Part shown: positions 6,676 through 10,806 of the stretch, one piece after another
Layout: every line of letters starts with the position of its first letter
How positions within the stretch are numbered: position 1 is the stretch's first letter
Assembly (NCBI GenBank): GCA_030151925.1
Contig: JASLCY010000085.1
Coordinates: 1-10,806 of the forward strand
Source: Oligoflexus sp.
GTDB taxonomy: Bacteria; Bdellovibrionota_B; Oligoflexia; Oligoflexales; Oligoflexaceae
Length of the DNA stretch: 10,806 nucleotides
Direction of reading: 5' to 3'
Notes under the pieces: generated by a model
What the model saw: only the letters and a program-made list of their open reading frames with translations
The model's database searches: none
What the model was told of the DNA's origin: nothing
Position numbers and translations under genes: made by a program

Positions 6676-7758
6676 ATGAGTGACGCCGAACATGATGCCC
6701 GCTACCGATTGGATGAACTCATCAGCACCGAGGAACTGATCCACGAGCCCTTCAGTGCCATCCAAATCATCTGCGACATCGATAAGACCTATATCGAAAC
6801 GCGTTTCGAATCCGCGATGGCGATGCTGAAGCTCGCCTTCGAGAACGCGGAGCAGAAGATCACGGTCACGGGCGCGCCGCTCGCCCTCCTCGGCGCGCGC
6901 TGGGGCAACTTCTACGGCGACTCGATCCTGCCCCAACCGAACTCCCTGCATTTCCTTTCGGCCTCGCCGCCCCAGCTCCGCAAGGTGATCCGCTCCCGCC
7001 TCGCGCTCGACGGCCTAGACTGGACCTCGGACACCTTCAAGAACCAGGTCTACAACCTGAAGAGCGGCAAACTCCGTTACCTGAAGCAGCACGCGGCCTA
7101 TAAAACGGCCACCATACTCAAGCTGATGAGCCGGGCGCCCGCCGGCGCGCGTTTCATACTGATCGGCGACAACGCCGAGCTCGACGCGTTCATCTATCTC
7201 GGCATCCAGCTTTATATCGAGAGGAAGCTCTCGCTCGCCTCCTACCGCGAATACCTGAGCTTCGGCGGCGTGAACGACGAGGTCCTGCCCGCGCTGGAGC
7301 CTTATCTCGCCCTGCCCCAGGATCAAGCCACCGTCGCCGGCATCCTCATCCGCCGCGCGCCGAACTACCAGCTGGTGGAGGCTCCGCCCCTGACGGAGCT
7401 GGTGCTCCCCTTCAACCACTTCTTCGAAGTCATCATGCACTTCCACGCCTGGGGCCTGATCGAAGCGGAGATGATCTGGCCCATAAGCCGTCAGCTCCAC
7501 AACGAGTACGGTTATTCCCGCGAGGACATCGTCACCGTGCTCGAACGCACCCGCACCTGCTTCGGATCGATCGGCCGCGGCACCGCCGCCATCGACGAGG
7601 CCCTCCAGAGGATGACCGCCGACGTTCCCCTGGGGCCTCTCAAGGACCTGAAGGACTTCTGCCCCGGCATGCCCTTGCCGCTCCTCAAGCTGGATGAGAC
7701 GGAGATCCTGCGAGCGTCCAAGAAATGGGTCGAGGCGATCGCCAGCCGCAAGCACTGA
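6676..7758 (+). CDS. HAD-superfamily phosphatase of the App1/DUF2183 (phosphatidate phosphatase) type
   Basis: The product has 360 residues and is predicted cytosolic, with no signal peptide or clear membrane helix. All four HAD motifs are in order. Motif I is ICDIDKT, with nucleophile D34 and acid/base D36. Motif II is FLSASPPQL (93-101), like the SASP of App1 proteins. Motif III is probably K143 in AAYKTATI. Motif IV is LIGDNAELD, with D165 and D170. The order DxDxT, SASP, K, LIGDxxExD is that of the App1 catalytic domain (DUF2183), whose yeast member dephosphorylates phosphatidate. The C-terminal half (about 230-360) is not recognised. The substrate here is inferred only by family and could be another phospho-compound. 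ATG 6676 has GGAG about 9 nt upstream. It follows the flagellin by 46 bp on the same strand without a convincing terminator and could share its transcript. A hairpin terminator follows the stop. Confidence 0.75.
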   Translation: MSDAEHDARYRLDELISTEELIHEPFSAIQIICDIDKTYIETRFESAMAMLKLAFENAEQKITVTGAPLALLGARWGNFYGDSILPQPNSLHFLSASPPQLRKVIRSRLALDGLDWTSDTFKNQVYNLKSGKLRYLKQHAAYKTATILKLMSRAPAGARFILIGDNAELDAFIYLGIQLYIERKLSLASYREYLSFGGVNDEVLPALEPYLALPQDQATVAGILIRRAPNYQLVEAPPLTELVLPFNHFFEVIMHFHAWGLIEAEMIWPISRQLHNEYGYSREDIVTVLERTRTCFGSIGRGTAAIDEALQRMTADVPLGPLKDLKDFCPGMPLPLLKLDETEILRASKKWVEAIASRKH

Positions 7759-7773
7759 GAGCTCGAAACGCAA

Positions 7774-7799
7774 AAAGCCCCGTCTGACGACAGGGCTTT
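7774..7799. terminator. Bidirectional intrinsic terminator between convergent genes
   Basis: AAAGCCC (7774-7780) pairs with GGGCTTT (7793-7799), with an inner GTC/GAC pair. Read on the minus strand, GGGGC is followed by a TTTTT run, so it is a good terminator for the FKBP gene. On the plus strand only three Ts follow the G run, giving weaker termination for the phosphatase gene. Confidence 0.8.
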
Positions 7800-7820
7800 G
7801 CTCATCGCACGAATTCAGGC

Positions 7821-8279
7821 TTATTTCACACCGAGAAGCTCGACGTCGAACAGGAGGGTCGCGTTAGGAGGAATGACTCCGCCTGCGCCGCGCTCACCGT
7901 AGCCGAGTTGGGGCGGGATGGTCAGCTTGCGTTTGCCGCCGACTTTCATGCCTTTGATGCCTTGTTCCCAGCCTGGGATGACCATGCCCGCGCCGAGGCG
8001 GAAGGTGAAGGGCTCGTTCCTGTCGCGCGAGCTATCGAATTTTTTGCCATCGGTGAGGGTTCCGGTGTAGTGAACCGTAACTTCTTTGCCTTCGACCGCC
8101 TCTTCGCCGCTACCGACGACTTCATCGACAATTTTCAATTCGGTTGCATTCTCAGTCGGTTTCGCGGCTTCGCCAGTCGAAGATGCTGCGCCGTCTGTCT
8201 TGGATTTTTCGCTGCATTTACAGCCGGTGAACATACTGAAGAAAAGCAGACTGGAAATCGCGATGGTTTTGATACGCAT
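7821..8279 (-). CDS. FKBP-type peptidyl-prolyl cis-trans isomerase, lipoprotein
   Basis: The product has 152 residues. A short signal peptide ends in a lipobox-like FTGC, so C20 would be lipidated; the +2 residue is Lys rather than Asp, which in the E. coli scheme points to the outer membrane. A low-complexity linker rich in Ala, Ser, Thr, Lys and Glu (21-47) leads to a single FKBP domain (about 48-152). Pocket residues of the family are all visible: Y71 in HYTG, F81 and D82 in KFDSS, F91, V100 and I101 in VIPGWEQG, W104, Y127 in GYGERG, and F144. It should catalyse proline isomerisation in envelope proteins as a folding helper. ATG 8279 has GGGAG 7 nt upstream. It lies 98 bp after nadB on the same strand, with a candidate promoter of its own in the gap, and ends at the shared terminator. 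Its client proteins are unknown. Confidence 0.93.
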   Translation of the reverse strand: MRIKTIAISSLLFFSMFTGCKCSEKSKTDGAASSTGEAAKPTENATELKIVDEVVGSGEEAVEGKEVTVHYTGTLTDGKKFDSSRDRNEPFTFRLGAGMVIPGWEQGIKGMKVGGKRKLTIPPQLGYGERGAGGVIPPNATLLFDVELLGVK

Positions 8280-8318
8280 TGGAGCACTCCCGATGTAAAA
8301 ACACTGAATAATCTGAAC

Positions 8319-8347
8319 TTTATACCTGGTTTCTCACCTTTTTCCAG
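8319..8347 (-). promoter_or_regulatory. Candidate sigma-70 promoter for the FKBP gene
   Basis: On the minus strand, TATAAA (8324-8319, 5/6 match to TATAAT) lies 17 nt after CTGGAA (8347-8342, 3/6 match to TTGACA), about 40 bp before the FKBP start. The -10 is good and the -35 weak. Confidence 0.35.
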
Positions 8348-8377
8348 CCCGCCAATGCACGTGTGCGCCTACTTGCC

Positions 8378-9976
8378 TCACCAAATAACCGTGTCTACGG
8401 GCTGTTCAGCGGTTTTCGGGTAATCTATCGTAAAATGAATGCCGCGCGATTCCTTGCGTTTCAGAGCGCAGCGGATGGTGAGGAAGGCGACGTCGGCCAG
8501 ATTACGCACTTCCAGAAGAGAGACATCGATCTGGTTGTCCCAGTAGAAGGACTCAAGCTCCTGACGGATCGCGGTGATCTTCGTATAAGCCCGCTGCAGG
8601 CGTTTGTCCGACCGCACGATGCCTACATAGTTCCACATCATGCGGCGAATCTCGTCCCAGGTATGCGTAAGCACGACCACCTCGTCCGGCTCGATGCTGG
8701 CGGTCGAACGCCAGGGCGCGTCCGGAACCTCGGGCGCCGGCACGAGCCCTTCCTTCTCGACGAAAGCGGCGACGCGCTTCGCGAACACCACCGCCTCGAG
8801 CAGGCTGTTCGAAGCCAGGCGGTTGGCGCCGTGCAGCCCCGTGCAGGCCACCTCGCCGATCGCGAAGAGGTTGGTGACCGAGGTGTGGCCCCAGTCGTCC
8901 GTCACGAGCCCGCCGCAGCTGAAATGCGCGGCCGGCACCACCGGGAGCATCTCCTTGCTCATGTCGATGCCCTGCGCGAGGCACACTTTATAGATGTTCG
9001 GGAAACGCTCCTTGATGCGGGCCTCGCCTATGCCGCGCGCATCGAGATACACATAGGGCACGCTGCTCTTCTTGATCTCGGAATCGATCGCGCGCGCCAC
9101 GATATCGCGCGGCGCCAGGGATTCGAGCGGATGGTAATCCTGCATGAAGGGACGGCCCTCGGCGGTCTTGAGGATCGCGCCCTCGCCGCGCACCGCCTCC
9201 GAGATGAGGAAGGTCTTCTCCTTCTGGCTGTAGAGGCAGGTCGGATGGAACTGCATGAACTCGAGGTTGGCGACCTTGCAGCCCGCGCGCCAGCCCATGG
9301 CGAGGCCGTCGCCGGTCGCGACGTCGGGGTTCGAGGTGTAGAGGTAGACCTTGCCGTGCCCACCCGCGCAGAGGTGGGTCGCCTTCGAGCGGATCTGGTA
9401 GATCTCGCGCGTGTCGCGTTTGAAGACGTAGGCGCCGAGGCAGAAGTTCTGCTTGAAGTCCGGCCGCACCTTGTCGCTCGTGATCAGGTCGATGGCGAAC
9501 ATGTTCTCGTAGATCATGATGTTCGGGTTCTTCTTGATCGCCTCGCCCAGCGCGCGCACGACCTCGGCGCCGGTGAGGTCGTCGGCGTGGATGATGCGGC
9601 GGGCCGAATGCCCGCCTTCCAGCGTCAGGTGATAACGCGGATCGTCCTTGTCGCCCTCGTTCAGATGCGTGAATTTCACGCCCAGCTCGATGAGTTCGCG
9701 AATCGCTTCCGGGCCGGCCTTGACCACCTCTTCGACGATATCGGGATGGCAGAGCCCGGCGCCCGCCTCGAGCGTGTCGGTGATATGCTTGTCGAAGGAA
9801 TCTTCGGGCGAGAGGACCGAGGCGATGCCGCCCTGCGCATAACGCGAGTTATTTTCGCTGAGGCTTTCTTTGGCGATGATGACGACCTTGTGCTTCTGCC
9901 CGAGTTTGTGGGCCAGCATGAGGCCGGCGATTCCCGACCCGACGACCAGATGATCTGTATGGATGGTTAAGGCCAT
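8378..9976 (-). CDS. nadB: L-aspartate oxidase
   Basis: The 532-residue product matches the usual length of NadB. This flavoenzyme oxidises L-aspartate to iminoaspartate, which NadA condenses with dihydroxyacetone phosphate to quinolinate in de novo NAD synthesis. The FAD-binding Rossmann motif is GSGIAG (13-18), followed by NSRYAQGGIASVL (43-55), GDGLAMG (222-228), MQFHPT (241-246) and LHGANRLASNSLLE (381-394). Residues equivalent to catalytic positions of E. coli NadB are all present: E120, H244, R290, H351 and R386. The last two motifs, with GxxLHGANRLASNSLLE, separate it from fumarate reductase/succinate dehydrogenase flavoproteins. ATG 9976 is chosen because GAGGTG stands 5 nt before it and the Rossmann strand begins within 10 residues; a longer frame to 10039 would add 21 unlikely residues. 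No nadA or nadC is in the window. Confidence 0.96.
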   Translation of the reverse strand: MALTIHTDHLVVGSGIAGLMLAHKLGQKHKVVIIAKESLSENNSRYAQGGIASVLSPEDSFDKHITDTLEAGAGLCHPDIVEEVVKAGPEAIRELIELGVKFTHLNEGDKDDPRYHLTLEGGHSARRIIHADDLTGAEVVRALGEAIKKNPNIMIYENMFAIDLITSDKVRPDFKQNFCLGAYVFKRDTREIYQIRSKATHLCAGGHGKVYLYTSNPDVATGDGLAMGWRAGCKVANLEFMQFHPTCLYSQKEKTFLISEAVRGEGAILKTAEGRPFMQDYHPLESLAPRDIVARAIDSEIKKSSVPYVYLDARGIGEARIKERFPNIYKVCLAQGIDMSKEMLPVVPAAHFSCGGLVTDDWGHTSVTNLFAIGEVACTGLHGANRLASNSLLEAVVFAKRVAAFVEKEGLVPAPEVPDAPWRSTASIEPDEVVVLTHTWDEIRRMMWNYVGIVRSDKRLQRAYTKITAIRQELESFYWDNQIDVSLLEVRNLADVAFLTIRCALKRKESRGIHFTIDYPKTAEQPVDTVIW

Positions 9977-10025
9977 CTCTGCACCTCGCTGAAGAATAAG
10001 GGGGGCGACATCCCCATCCGCAGCA

Positions 10026-10031
10026 ATTATC
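10026..10031 (-). promoter_or_regulatory. Possible -10 element of nadB
   Basis: GATAAT on the minus strand, 49 bp before the nadB start, matches TATAAT at 5 of 6 bases in an AT-richer stretch. The best -35 at 17-18 nt is only 3/6. A small GGGG/CCCC hairpin (10002-10015) would lie in the leader. Confidence 0.25.
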
Positions 10032-10112
10032 ATGGTCACCCAAGGCTGTCTTCAGTTATATTGCATTGTAACGACAGAATTACGCGGCGATTCACTCTGA
10101 CTTGTGGGACAT

Positions 10113-10121
10113 AGAGGAAGG
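10113..10121 (+). promoter_or_regulatory. Shine-Dalgarno of pgsA, leaving the start ambiguous
   Basis: AGAGGAAGG ends 6 nt before an in-frame TTG at 10128 and 12 nt before the ATG at 10134. Spacing favours TTG; codon preference favours ATG. The two differ by two residues. Confidence 0.6.
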
Positions 10122-10133
10122 TTCATCTTGAGT

Positions 10134-10700
10134 ATGGAAAATCAAAAGGCAGAGGTCAAAACCTGGCTGAAAAACCTTCCCAATAAATTGACCTTCTTCC
10201 GCATCCTCGTCATCCCTTTCCTCTGCGTGCTTTATCCCTGGGACGTGAAGATCCTGAACGTGCTCTGCGCGGTGATCTTCGCGCTCGGCGCCCTCACGGA
10301 TTTCTTCGACGGTTACCTCGCGCGCAAGATGAACAGCGTGAGCAAGATCGGCGAGATCCTCGATCCGATCTCGGATAAACTGCTGGTCGGCGCGGCGACC
10401 GTCGTGCTCGTGGGCGGCGGCGTCCTGAGCGCGTGGATCGCGGTCCTGATCCTGTCGCGCGAGACGGCCGTCTCCGGCTTGCGCCTGGCCGCGGCCGAAC
10501 AGGGTTTCTCGATCAAGGTCTCGAACCTCGGCAAGATCAAGACCCTGCTGCAGGACCTCGCGCTCACCCTCCTCCTCGTCCGCCACCCGGATATCGAGAA
10601 TATCGGGATGATGATCCTCTGGGTCTCGATCGGCGTCTCCTATATCTCGGGTTTCGAGTATTGGGGAAAATTTTGGGAAAGAAACCGCGACCAATTTTAA
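10134..10700 (+). CDS. pgsA: CDP-diacylglycerol--glycerol-3-phosphate 3-phosphatidyltransferase
   Basis: The 188-residue integral membrane enzyme makes phosphatidylglycerophosphate from CDP-diacylglycerol and glycerol 3-phosphate, the committed step to phosphatidylglycerol and cardiolipin. The CDP-alcohol phosphatidyltransferase signature D-x2-DG-x2-AR-x8-G-x3-D-x3-D is complete: D56, D59, G60, A63, R64, G73, D77 and D81. The N-terminal NLPNKLTFFRI (14-24) and the later GKIKTLLQD (133-141) are features of the PgsA branch and argue against phosphatidylserine or phosphatidylinositol synthases. Several hydrophobic helices follow, and length is normal for PgsA. The start is ATG 10134 or TTG 10128; the Shine-Dalgarno spacing suits TTG slightly better. 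The gene diverges from nadB across about 150 bp, with no convincing promoter seen on this strand. Confidence 0.95.
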   Translation: MENQKAEVKTWLKNLPNKLTFFRILVIPFLCVLYPWDVKILNVLCAVIFALGALTDFFDGYLARKMNSVSKIGEILDPISDKLLVGAATVVLVGGGVLSAWIAVLILSRETAVSGLRLAAAEQGFSIKVSNLGKIKTLLQDLALTLLLVRHPDIENIGMMILWVSIGVSYISGFEYWGKFWERNRDQF

Positions 10701-10719
10701 AAATTCATATCTATCATCG

Positions 10720-10740
10720 GGTTACGGTCTAGCCGTAGCC
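10720..10740 (+). terminator. Weak hairpin after pgsA
   Basis: GGTTACGG (10720-10727) pairs with CCGTAGCC (10733-10740), with one G-T pair and a 5-nt loop, 19 bp after the pgsA stop. No T run follows, so it would be a poor intrinsic terminator. The remaining bases to 10806 show no feature I can support. Confidence 0.3.
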
Positions 10741-10806
10741 GGATGCGCCCCCTTTCCCACGAGTCTGCTCAACTTCTCCTCGGGCCTACCGATACTTGAA
10801 TGAGTT

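Noticed and set aside
4345..6677. Minus-strand open frames opposite the MCP-like and flagellin genes (4345-5535 and 5733-6677)
   Set aside because: The plus-strand products are recognisable protein families over their full length; the antisense products are not.
8363..9970. 535-codon plus-strand open frame opposite nadB
   Set aside because: It is a mirror of NadB codon use. NadB has all catalytic residues, and the antisense translation is rich in His, Arg, Asp and Val with no family resemblance.
10722..10806. Possible end of a minus-strand coding region entering from the right edge
   Set aside because: A frame of 28 codons is open from the edge to a TAA at 10724-10722, but it is too short to judge, matches no family I know and overlaps the weak hairpin.

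Overview
The window is GC-rich bacterial chromosome, densely coded, with codon use that opens long meaningless frames opposite the real genes. A flagellin, a transmembrane chemoreceptor-like protein, a lipoprotein signal peptide and large secreted proteins with thrombospondin type 3 repeats point to a motile Gram-negative bacterium. The mix of TSP3-repeat secreted proteins and an App1/DUF2183-type HAD phosphatase reminds me of Bdellovibrionota/Oligoflexia or Myxococcota. That placement is inference and rests on no marker gene.

Layout, left to right. (1) A minus-strand pair of exported proteins: an 818-residue protein with seven TSP3-type calcium-binding repeats and a C-terminal domain resembling the M15/hedgehog-type peptidase fold (3509 to 1053), then, 12 bp further on, an exported protein with tandem Ig-like domains that runs off the left edge (1040 to 1). 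The 12-bp gap is almost entirely a strong Shine-Dalgarno. (2) A divergent intergenic region (3510-3852) holding a ~127 bp palindromic element with imperfect terminal inverted repeats flanked by CTAG, best read as a MITE of IS5-family type. (3) A plus-strand block: an MCP-like signalling protein without a recognisable HAMP or sensor domain (3853-5709), a divergent flagellin joined to it by a TAATG stop/start overlap (5709-6629), and a HAD-type phosphatase of the App1/DUF2183 type (6676-7758). (4) A bidirectional terminator hairpin (7774-7799), then a minus-strand block of an FKBP-type peptidyl-prolyl isomerase lipoprotein (8279 to 7821) and L-aspartate oxidase NadB (9976 to 8378). (5) Divergent from nadB, pgsA for phosphatidylglycerophosphate synthase (10134-10700), then about 100 bp with one weak hairpin.

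The core-metabolism genes (nadB, pgsA, FKBP) look ordinary. The less ordinary parts are the left-hand exported pair, the MITE beside it and the translationally coupled receptor-flagellin pair. I see no CRISPR array, tRNA, rRNA, phage module or complete insertion sequence. Nothing here can be called a new defence or mobile system from sequence alone. The best candidate for undescribed biology is the chemoreceptor-like/flagellin couple, possibly with the downstream phosphatase.
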